From Rhytidiadelphus loreus (lineage: Eukaryota > Streptophyta > Bryopsida > Hypnales > Hylocomiaceae), in the NCBI GenBank assembly GCA_947034895.1, contig OX344764.1:868001-932000 (forward strand): a stretch of 64,000 bases of DNA, read 5' to 3'. Below the pieces are notes generated by a model, which was not told where the DNA came from, did not search any database, and saw only the letters and a program-made list of their open reading frames with translations. Made by a program: the position numbers and the translations under genes. Positions 24,211 through 34,759 of this stretch are shown in pieces; position 1 is the stretch's first letter; every line of letters starts with the position of its first letter.

Positions 24211-27200
24211 CTAGGCTTGTTCACAAGTGTCACTTGAATCCTTGATGATACCAGCCTTGACAAGAAGTAGCTTCACTTCATTGAAGCTAAAGCTTGGAGA
24301 GTGTATGAACTTGTCGGCTACCGGATGCATTTTGCAGAAATAACGGAATAAGTAGTAAAGATGTTTGCAACTCACATATTGATGCCGACCACCAATTGCG
24401 GAGACGGCCATATCTACAAAATTGGAACAAGTGCACTCAGAATACATGCCAAGTGTGATTCGATAAATCTTTTGTGTGGGCTCCATTCCAGATTGAAGAG
24501 TGATAATGGCTCCAAGTCCGGGTAAAGGAAGCATGGTAACCCCCAAAATAAATCCTTTGACATTACCGGCACTCTCCCATTTATTTCGATGCTCTGTAGT
24601 TGGAGCATTTGCATTACGGCGAATGGCCTTGCTCCTTCGAGTTGTTGGATATGTGTCCGCATTCACTAGACTACCTTCATTGTAAAAGTGCGCCTTGAAC
24701 ACATTTGACATTGTAAACAACCGTCGAGGTGACATAACTTGCTGCTCTTGGAGTTGGAAGCCCGCCTCTTGTAGTAGCAGGGTTTCTTGTCGAGTCAAAC
24801 TGGTGCCACTGAGCATTGGCCATACGTCAGGTACTTGGGGCCAATCAATAACCCAAGGACGTCTAGAGCCTCTAACGCATCGTTCAATGTCATCAAGACA
24901 GAACCAAAAGTCCGTCATAATCTCCTTGTTTCCGCCATATTGTTTCTTGCGACCACGATACATTGGTGCTGGAGTACCTTTAGATCCCTTTGCAATTCTG
25001 GTAGTGCAACGAATGTTAGTCCCTCTCTGTTGGGCGTGACATTTACAGCTCAATTTATGAGACAATCTTGCAATGTGCCATTGTGTAGTATCACAATCAC
25101 TCTCCATTGCAGTTGAGACGTGCGGTACATGCGGGGGAGTGAACGATTGGTGTTGCTTCATTAGAAGCCACTGTCGGTGGACATGTAGATCGAATTTGCA
25201 CTTGTGGTTGAGAGAAGTTGACCTTGTCCGGACGATGAGAGTCACCATCCGACCCGATTGGTAGGTCAAGTTTACGTTTGCTACTACCAAACACTTCTTC
25301 GCCTTCCAAATGTGGTATACGTGTTCCAACATCAATTGGGCTAGGCAGGTCATTCAAAGCCTCCGCAATCTTTTTTGGGTCGCCGCTTCGTTTGGCACCT
25401 CTTAACTTCAACTCCTCTCTCGATGGCCCTGACCTTGATGTTGTACCATTCAAGAATGCTCGATAATTAGTCATTTGCATGAAGGCTCGGATGCAGTCAT
25501 CGCAAGTGGCGGCAAACAAATCATTACCACGATTACCGGATTGTTGCAACCACTTGTTGTGAACTGTTTCCGATAAATTGCATGATGGCATGTCTGCTAT
25601 TTCTTCAAGACTCAATCCCTGAATGAAAAAACACATGTATAGTCAGGCGCTACATGTACACATTTGGAAAAAACAAACCAGACCACTTCAATTTTGATCA
25701 CTCTAGGAGGAGGTCTACAGTCCCCTCGGCGCCAAGGGGACTATCCTCCATGGCTCTACATCCAATACTGATTAGAGTTCCATATAAATTAGAAATGATA
25801 ATTCAAGGCCAAAAACTAATAATAATAATGTACAACTAGTTCAGTGTATATAAATGGAAAAAATGAGATGGTAAGGGGTGTATAAGCAACTCAAATATAG
25901 ATTAAGAAAGGACATCGATTGAATTACCATTTGCATGAACCCGCCCCATTGGCGATATCGAAAGTGCCAGAATGCAAGCCACAACTCCAATTCACGCAAA
26001 GATTCTTCTGAAGCTGCTCCGGATGATAGCCACCAAGAGCGGATTGCCAAGTATCGCGTCTCCGCTTCCTCCATAGTCTTTGAATCCTTGTACTGCTTGC
26101 AAAGACAAGTGTGTTGGTGTTGCATGTCTGGTTTGATGAGTTTCTGTGTATGGCGATGTAAGGAAGTACTCCAATGTAGGGACATGTACGTTCACGATTC
26201 ACCATCTCTATTTTAGAATGCCCTGCATCGTACACAATGCGAACGGCATTCCAATTAGCTTGTGCACTGTCAGCCATAAATCCCTTGAAGTTCGTATTTA
26301 GCACTCCATTGCGTCTCATGACCTCGTTCAAGGACCTCCACATTATGCTTTGCACCTCAGTGTCTTCGGATTGCATGTCACACACGGCAATTGTCATGAC
26401 CTTCCTGCAACCCGTATTATAGACATGGCAAGCCATAGTTGTCCAATCCTTCACCCGTTTGACGTGGTCAAATATGAGCCATGCGTTCTCTAAGTCTCCA
26501 CTGGGTTGCATGCGGTTCACCAAGTCTACTCCACTATCCGGACCTTCTACCAACATCTTAAATAAGTACACCTTCTCTTTCCCTTGTCCAGGGAAGACAC
26601 TGTTATGGATGTAGTCAAACTTCAAATTCCGCTTCATATTCATAATACTATCAATAACACCACCCTTTCCAGTGCTACGGAAAGAAGTAATGATATTACG
26701 GATGTTAGGAGAGCTTAGTCTTTGGAACCTGTCTATGACATCCTCTAACGATTTCCCTTGCAACATCTCCTTAGGCCCTTCACCACATGTATCAAGTGGC
26801 TGTCTAGGAATTGTTTACTAGCTGCGAGTGCAATGGCTGAGTTAGTAGCAATAGGAGTTTTGGCAACCTCGCTAGCGATAAGACCGGAAATAGTGTCTAA
26901 AGACTCTCTACAAACTCCAAAAGCTACAAGATGCATGTGATTCCCTAAATGAATGCATGCTCTAGACATCAACGCATTATCGCTGAATACGTAATATATT
27001 CTAGCGTCACACATACTAACACAACTCGGCGGATATTTGCATAGCTTGCAAAGAAGACTTGATTCCCTTGGTACATTAGTGCCAACCTGGAATGGAGCAA
27101 CAGTATATCCACACCACTCGGTCTCGTTCTGCTTGGAGAACCACTAGAAGTAGGAACAGTCAGAATTAGTACATACCAGATGTCCCGCATAAGAAGATTT

Positions 27201-28085
27201 CCTAAACTTCAACCCATCTTCATTGTGGATATTGGATGTCATGGTCCGACACCAAGCATGACCATCATATCGTTTATCCATGCCTTGAAGATTCCCCCCA
27301 CTACATGACGAAGAAGAGACACGAAGTGATGGCAATTCAAATACTACATCTCCATCAAAGGCTGAAGGGAGGTATTGCACTTTGTGGTGGACTAGTGAAT
27401 TGTAATCTAATGCAGCAACTTCATTCCTCGATCCCCGAACTGATGCAAGATTCCTTAGGCACCCAACTATACTACTCTGTCCCATACTATTTGGATACGT
27501 CGGTGGGCGAGAGCGAGTTGAAACAGGAACACTACTGGATGGCATGTGGTATTTACCCAAAGCAGTATTGTGGGCATCTTTGAATACATCAACAGGAAGC
27601 ATTGCTACTATACATGGCTGGCTCGGGGACTCTCCCTCTGATTCACTAGATATATCTATGACAGGGTCAAAAACTTCTTTTTTCATTGGAACATGTTCAG
27701 GTGTTGTATTAGTAATCGGAAAGGGCTCTCGTTCCATAGAATTCCCAACATCATGCTGAACATGAGGCATATCAACAGTAGAATGATCTTACCGACGATG
27801 TACAATGTCTCTTGAGGGATCCACCATGAGAGACGACAATCCGTAAGCTCTATAGCGACCACGACGAAGGTGCCAAACATGCCCGTCCTCGACTTCTAAC
27901 CTAACCATGTGGACATACTCCTTCAATTGACCTGAATCGAACACGACCTCTTCTTCAACATATATACTAGATTGGATAAAACCAAATCGGACATGAAGAA
28001 GGTGTGAAGACACTACAACATGACCTTCTATTCCAAGAGGGAGAACAATTGGAATTTCATGGCCGTTGGCTCGAATGGAGGCCAT
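24211..28085 (-). pseudogene. MULE-type transposase with SWIM finger, copy A
   Basis: The start MASIRANGHEI at 28085 aligns with MAWLRVDGHDI of copy B. Domains in order: an N-terminal region (LLHVRFGF..SIYVEEE); a Ser/acidic linker; GMDKRYDGHAWC; a Cys/His-rich module (ARIYYVFSD...CIHLGNHMH); a MULE DDE core (FDHVKRVKDWTTMACHVY, MQSEDTEV, NFKGFMADSAQANW, then C..H, then WWLSSG and WHFRYRQWGG); and a C-terminal SWIM finger (CTCS...CKHLYYLF). One intron lies between 25928 and 25618 (GTAATTC...TTCAG). Damage: TAA near 27791, TAG near 27146, and frameshifts near 26770 and 25130. MURA-like proteins excise and integrate Mutator-type elements in the nucleus. This copy looks inactive. Confidence 0.75.
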
Positions 28086-29204
28086 CGACACAAGAAGGAA
28101 GCACGAATACAAAGGATGTTGGAAGACTAGACCTTTCGATGAGATAGGAGACAGAGTGAATGAATAGGGGTCATATGTAACAGGCACGGAAGGAATGATG
28201 TTTAAAAGGATATGATTAATGCAGATGACAATAAACTTTATGACATATGTACAGATGTTGCCGATATAGATATTCAAAAAGGATTCGGGGAAAGCTAGCC
28301 GACTCTCCTACCTAACTCATAAGTATGAGTGAAGTTCAATCTAAGGTACATCTTAGGTGAAAGTAAATTTAGGGCCCCATCATAATTTCCTTGCAAAATC
28401 CATTCCTTCCCTAGTACCAATCTCAGGACCACAAATATTCATTACATCAGTCATAGACTTAATGACAAGTGTCTTCTGAAGTGGTCATCATACAATCCCC
28501 GTCTTGAACTTTAGTTCAACAACCAAAAATGGTGGATTCAAATTCAAAATCTCCTATACAACAATGTTCATGGTCTACTAATCATTCAATAGAAAAATCA
28601 AACGAAAGAAAATATAAAATCAAGAAAATTCATTGTACTTTGAAATCTCATTGGAATGCTAATATTTCTTTGGGAGAAGTGCCAGAATAATAAAGATCTC
28701 CTTAAAGACACGTCTTAGTGGTAGTCACAGTATCCCCAGAGAACATCCCTCCTATTCTAATTATAGCAGTGTTTCGAAGGGGTAATAGCATAGATGAAAT
28801 AGGCAATTCAGGCAAATTTTGAAAATTATTACGGAACCGACATGAGTTTGCCATTATGTAATTCATAATGCTAATAAGGAAAAAAATATATGGAATGTCA
28901 GATTCTGAAAGATACGATATAAGAACTCAAAGACGATCATTACTAGAATATGTACTTCTAATCATCTTATAAAATGAAGCCTACAGTCAGTATACCTCAT
29001 TTGCAATGGACATGGTGGAACTTACTTATTATTTACAGTAGCATCTGCATTATGCTTCATTATGCTTCATTTGCATTATGCTTCATTATGCTTCATCTGC
29101 ATTATGCTTCATGCTTTAGACTTCATATTTCTGTCTGTACCACTATTGGCTTATAGATTATTATCCACTTTCTCAGTTCCAGACTAATATGTGCAATTAG
29201 TCTC
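28086..29204. promoter_or_regulatory. Intergenic region between divergent genes of element A
   Basis: 1.12 kb separates the transposase ATG (minus) from the first exon of the partner gene (plus). Element B has the same layout with 1.07 kb. A shared bidirectional promoter region is a reasonable inference, but I see no unambiguous TATA box pair. Confidence 0.35.
29047..29113 (+). repeat. Short tandem repeat ATTATGCTTC
   Basis: Six imperfect copies of a 10-bp word (ATTATGCTTC, sometimes spaced by ATCTGC or ATTTGC), lying just upstream of the partner gene in element A. Confidence 0.85.
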
Positions 29205-31006
29205 ATGCATGCTGCAAGAGATAATATCGAAAAGGCAGTTAAGCATAGAATTAGAAAGAGGAGGAAACGGAGGAAACTCCTATATTCTTCGCGGAAGGAG
29301 TTGCTACAGTCTAGAAGAGGAGGCAAGATTGTTCCAATAACAACTACATCATCTCTAAAGGGAACTTGCACACTAGATATAGAAAAGGATATTCTAATAC
29401 CCTGTAGTGATGATGGAACTGACTAGGAGGTATCAAACATTGGAGAGGAGACTTTCGGATTGTCCAACGTAGGAGCAACTCCGAATTCCTATGTAAGTGA
29501 ACATTTCCTATCCAGATTTCAAAATTCAATGTTGCAATGCCTTAGGATGTTTTTGGTGTACTGAAACCATCAATGATCAATTCGAAATGCCATAAGAGAA
29601 CTTATTACATGCCACGATAATAGGAAGCGTAGAATGTGAATATATATAGAATGCAGTTGAGAACTCCTGCATCACATACCACACATCGATCAAGATCATA
29701 ACGATTGAGACATATTTTTGCTATATTTGATATTATGATAGCCAACCATTGAGTTCAGTAAATTGTCGACCTTCACAGTATGTGTACATGTTCATTACAA
29801 GTATCCTCCAACACCGTACAATGAGCGTATTATGGGATTTTGAATTTTATTATTTCAGCGGTGTAATATGAATAACTTTCTGTGAAAGATTCCGATTTGT
29901 TATTCTGATTTCACATACTACATAAGTCATAAATATAGAATATGCAATTTTCAATTCGAGACCGGAAACGAGGATGGTCACCCGCTGGTCAAGGTTCTGA
30001 GAACAGGATCAACGGTTCCCGAGAAGAGAGTCACCCGAAGATAGACTGGACAAGGTCGACAGAGGGAAAAGTGAGCATCTTCAACCTCGGCAGTTTCTAG
30101 TCGGCGACAGCTCAACAACGTTGTTCCCCTCGCGCGGCGTCTCCAACGACATTAGTCATAACTTCGCACAATCTACATAGAGATATTGGTCCGTCAAGTC
30201 GAATCGCCGTCCCAAAGAACGAGTGACTTTTGTGTAGATGCTGCCATCCCCTTCAACTTTCGAAACTGGTTAGCAGTAGGGTTTCAGTTATTTTTTTTTC
30301 TTTCTGTAGGAAACGCGGGCAATGGCGCGGAAATCGGCAACCTGAAGTGCGGCAATGGGAGGACAGCGGAATGCAAGTGATGCAAGTGGGAGCACTGACG
30401 AAGCAAGAGTTGAGCCTGAAAACATCAATCCTGCCGCGGAGACAACCTTCATTGTAAGAACCCTAAACAATTCTCTCCTCTACTCTTGGTCTATAGTGTT
30501 TATTCATTCACATGAATCTATCATTTCCAATGATTTGAACCTCAAGATATGTGCACTGATAGCTATTGCAAAACCTGAGTACGACACCAGCCGGAAATTT
30601 ATCCTTCTCTAAGGCCGCGAGATCACGGTGGGAAAGAAGAGCACTTGACTAGCACCAGATAATAATGGTTGACTCGGCATAGATTTGGAGTTTGTGATTG
30701 ACTACCTGGGATATGAATGTGTCTTCTCTTTCTGCGAGTGAGCGAAGGGGAGCTCCTGTGTCAGACTATACAAACTGATCCCAAATCATCTTTCTATCGA
30801 CGGTGCATGATTGATGTTCAATGAGCATTGGTGCTACTTCGACGTCTCGGAGAGATTCTGGGAGGTGCTCGGAAGAATGAAATATCAGGGTTGGTACTTC
30901 AATTCGTGTCGGCAGGAGATTCAATGTCCCTAGATCAGACCCGTCTAATTGAAGGAAGGACTAATCTTCCGGAGAGATGGAAACTGATGCTCCATAGTCG
31001 AATGGT

Positions 31007-31870
31007 GCCTCGGCACCAATGGGAGCCTGACAGGAAGCTCCCCTCGGCGCCGATGGTGGAGTGAGGATGTCTAGCTATACCCCATTTTGGCCATCACTAG
31101 GGAGAGTTGGCGCTACTGGTCCCTGAGAGATTGCCTCTTGATACTCTTGTCGGCGCCGATGGTTGTCCGGGAACAGCTCGAGGATGCCGAATTACGTTGG
31201 TTCCAGCACGTTCACCCGTCATCCGCCAGCACTGGCTGCTCCCTACTGCCCTCGGCGCCAATGGTGCTCCCGGCTCGCTAGGCAATCGACCAGATTTTGG
31301 AACTCGGCACACGAAACAGGGCGTGGGATCTCCTTTCACCCGCCAGCACTGGCTGCTCCCTGCTGCCCTCGGCGCCGATGGTGCTCCCGGCTCGCCAGGC
31401 AATCGACCAAATTTTGGAACCCGGCGCACGAAGCAGGGCGGGGGATCCCCTTTCACCCGCCAGCACTGGTTGCTCCCTACTGCCCTCGGCGCCGATGGTG
31501 CTCCCGGCTCGCCAAGTGATCGACCAGATTTTGGAACCCGATGCACGAAGCAGGGTGGGGGATCCCCTTTCACTCGCCAGCACTGGCTGCTCGACGCTGC
31601 CCTCGGCGCCGATGGTGCTCCCGGCTCGCTAGGCGGGGGCATTGATTTCGAAATGTCGGTGCATCAGGCACGACATGAAATCCCCCTTTACTTGCCACCT
31701 CGGGCTGCTCGACGCTCCCCGTGGCGCCGACGGTGTTCCTTGCTCGCCGGCTGTTTGACCAGATTTCGAAACGCGGACGCACCAGGCAGGGCCTGGGATC
31801 CCCATTCGTTTGCCGCCTTGGGCTGCTCGACGCTCCCATTGGCACCAACGGTGCTCCCTACTGTCTAGCC
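31007..31870 (+). repeat. 117-bp minisatellite in intron 2 of copy A gene
   Basis: CAGCACTGG(C/T)TGCTC recurs at 31227, 31344, 31461 and 31578, spaced exactly 117 bp, with two further diverged units to about 31870 and degenerate partial units from about 31007. Each unit carries CTCGGCGCCGATGGTGCTCC and a CACCCGCCAG junction. Because 117 is 39 codons, the array stays open in several frames on both strands. I judge those ORFs spurious. Confidence 0.92.
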
Positions 31871-32834
31871 GGTGGTCCTCCGCTATAAAGTCCATTAGTC
31901 CTCGTTACTGGCTTCTAGTGTTTCTGCAGGAGGTTGATGTTCAGGTTACCCAACTTGAGTCACAGGCTGCAGCGGGTGTGGAAGTCTCTGGAGACCAAGG
32001 TGAGGAGGATGGATCCTCGGACGACAACTCTGAGAATACCAATCCTGATTTCACAACGGAGGATGCATTTCAGAAAGCACAGAAAGTGAATTCTGTAGCA
32101 TCGATTGGCGCATTGAGATTGAAGCCTCACTCCGTATCTCGGCTACGGATTCCTCTATGCCGTCTTTCTCAGATGCCAATGGTTCGCCCTACCTTAATAT
32201 GTGACCTCACACGACTAGAGCATGAATTTGTTCATGGTTACAGAGATGGATCCTCTGTGTTCTACGTGTTCGCCACGAACGAACATGGAGAGACGCAATA
32301 GGTGTCGGAGGCCGAGAAGGAAGCATGGGGTCCTATCTGGAATGTCAAGAATGCCGATTTTGAGGCCAAGCTTAGTGCAACATTGGGTTTGGCCCACTTA
32401 CAAGGCTCAAAATTTTTTGTGTGTGACGGGAACCACAGGCTTTTGGCTTGGTCATCATATATTTCAAAACACCATGCTGGAGACAAAGACTGGCATATTT
32501 CAGTCGACTCAATAATATTGGAGACCAAGGGGAAAATTGGGGACGTCATGCACGCTATGCATGACATCAACAAGTACGTACAATTGTTTGTCTTGTATTA
32601 TTTCAAATTCTTCTTTGGTTATCTGCTGTTGTATTGAACCACATATGTTTCTTTTGTAGGCAAACAGAGAATTCGTTTATTAAAACAAGTCTCGTACACA
32701 TGTTATATCGTGTCCAAAAATATGGCGTTCTTCCACTAGAGAAGTTTGCCGAGCACTTGAGTGCCTCCGAGATGACACAGTGCCAGCAAAACACCCGAAA
32801 GAGCTGGTACACAATGTCTTTGGAGGTGTTTACA

Positions 32835-33416
32835 CCCGGGGAGGACACTCCCTATGTTTTAGCAACCTACGTGCGGCGGAAAAAGTAAAACAAGTAATAC
32901 ACCTTAAAATTTAATTTCTTTTTCAAAAAAAAAATTATGGATAGATTTTACTACTTTAGAAGTTTATGTTTTGAATTATTGGTATTTTTTTGTGCTAATA
33001 GTAATTAGTTATAAATTTTTGAAGAAAAAAGATACACTGTAAAGCTGAAAATAACTTTCACACCTCTATATTATATAAGAAAAAAAATTTGAAAAATGAA
33101 AAAAAAATTATATAGAATAGCTTTCTATTGAAAGTTTATTTTGGTTGAATATTGATGCAATAGTCATCTTCATGTGAGCTCTATAAATATTTTAGTTGGA
33201 GAACATGCCATTTTAGTTCATTTTTCAACCCTTTCTAGACAATATATCTTATGTTATTTGGAATTGAATTTTTTGTCAATAGAAACCTTTAGTCATTGTT
33301 AAACAAAGCTCAAAATTTTAGAATGAAATTATAGTTTATTCAAGGTGAATTACATGTATTACTTTTTCCACCGCCACACGTGGGTACCCCAAATGTAGTG
33401 AGAGTGTCCTCCCCTA
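32835..33416. mobile_element. 582-bp non-autonomous inverted-repeat element (MITE) in exon 4
   Basis: GTGTTTACA at 32826-32834 is repeated at 33417-33425, a 9-bp target duplication. The ends are inverted repeats of about 70 bp: left CCGGGGAGGACACTC...GGCGGAAAAAGTAA, and right, reversed, TAGGGGAGGACACTC...GGCGGTGGAAAAAGTAA. The interior is AT-rich with no ORF. Removing the insert restores an exon that matches copy B and ends at a donor (CGG|GTAATA). A 9-bp duplication with long inverted repeats fits the Mutator superfamily, so it could be mobilised by a MULE transposase. Confidence 0.88.
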
Positions 33417-34759
33417 GTGTTTACATCATTTATTTTTCGGGTAATAATCTTTTGCACTCTTATGCCTTTCCTTCTTTTTTTTAATATTTCTTTTACAGTG
33501 CTGATTTCCCAGTGGCTTTGTAGTACAAGGTTGCGGCAGCTGCTGATATTGCGGTTCGCAAATACAAAGAAGACACTACAATTGAGGATCAGTCTGAAGA
33601 AGGAATTCTGGCTGCTATGCGATTGGGTACTAAAGATCAGACTTCAAAGCTGATTTAGAAATTGGGAAAATTGACGGCGGTTGCAAATCCTAATCTAGGA
33701 AGCGAGTGGCTCAAAGAGGTATTATCATATTGTATATTCACTTCTTCATTTCATTTTCCTTCTTTTGTAATGATTTTAATATAAATGATCTGCTGTCACA
33801 GGTGGAGCGCCATTGGAGCTGCAATATTGTTCCCGAAATGACACTTGACAAGTTGTAGATGATCGCCACTTGCAACGTCAAGAGTGAACAGAAGGTCAGG
33901 TGGTTGAGGTGGTGGAATTCTTCAGTTCAAACACGAGAAGCTAGAAGGTTTCCGCTGAAGCCCGTTGGAGAGAATGACTTAAAGTCATTTCTAACGAAGG
34001 CTTGCTGGTATGCTGGGGTATGTGATTTCTATTTATTTACCTTCTTCTACACTTTCTACTATGATGCATGACATTTTATATTGTATTTTTAAATGTTGTC
34101 CATGCATAGAATTGAGGTCCTTGCATTTTGCAGATTGAAGACACGGGATTTGAAATGTTTGATGACATTGTCAAGAAGGACCAGTTGGCATTGTCTATGG
34201 ATTCTCCTACAGAACCGGAGAGTTTCAGAGATTACATTGAAGGATGGAGAATTAGAGTGTGGGACAAAGCATTCTTGTCCAATTTCAAGGAGCAAGACGT
34301 ATTCCGGAAGTCAGATGACTTCAAGAAACGCAAGGACACGGATCTAGTTGTGAAGCACGTGATTTATCGGTATAATTTCTTTACTATATTTCAACACTTG
34401 ATTGATGGTTGTTGTCATCGTCAATTTCCAAACACCATTTTTCATACCTTCACCAAATTTGTTGCTATAGGTACTTCAAGTATGAGCTCCTTCCGAAAAG
34501 AGCCATATTGAAGCGGGATCTTCCTCCTTTTCTAGGAACTTGGTTGGATATTTCTTCGAAGCATTGCATGTTCTCGGCCTCCCAGCTCAAGTGGTGGACC
34601 AGTTCACATTTGAAGTCCGGCGCTTGGTATTTGGATTGCCCACTTGAATTTACACCGCCGTCGGAAGACCAACTCAAACAATCCATTGCTTCTCATGAGG
34701 TTGCTCAAGACCTGAATGACTTTGCCGAGCTTGATGAAGATGCCAAAGCAAGGGTGTGA

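Larger units (their letters stand above)
23715..34759 (+). mobile_element. Element A: two-gene element (transposase leftward, ParB-fold-like gene rightward)
   Basis: Contains a MULE/SWIM transposase pseudogene (28085-24211, minus) and a divergent multi-exon gene (29205-34759, plus). The same two genes in the same divergent order occur in element B at 39.4-52.1 kb, inverted. The outer end on the transposase side (GGTGCTAG followed by GAGC/TGAGCC words) resembles the corresponding end of B. I could not find a terminus on the other side. The end given here is simply the stop codon of the partner gene, so the right boundary is uncertain. Confidence 0.6.
29205..34759 (+). pseudogene. Eight-exon ParB/sulfiredoxin-fold-like gene, copy A
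   Basis: Exons, from GT-AG sites and comparison with copy B: 29205-29492, 30310-30453, 31930-32573, 32660-32834 joined to 33426-33440 around an insertion, 33524-33718, 33802-34017, 34134-34369 and 34471-34759. Exons 5, 6 and 7 (195, 216 and 236 bp) have exactly the lengths seen in B. Exon 1 is basic (RKRRKRRKLLY). Exon 3 has LRIPLCRLSQMPMVRPTL and VCDGNHRLLAW, which resembles the DGxHR signature of ParB/Srx-type domains. Exons 4-8 are novel to me. Damage: TAG at 29424, 32299, 33656 and 33856, TGA near 30343, plus a 582-bp insertion. Two of the TAGs face Gln in copy B. ParB-fold proteins bind or cut DNA or bind nucleotides, and the role here is unknown. Confidence 0.6.

Noticed and set aside
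31097..31895. Five overlapping ORFs of 90-250 residues at the 117-bp minisatellite
   Set aside because: A period divisible by three keeps frames open without selection. The array lies between well-supported exons, inside an intron.
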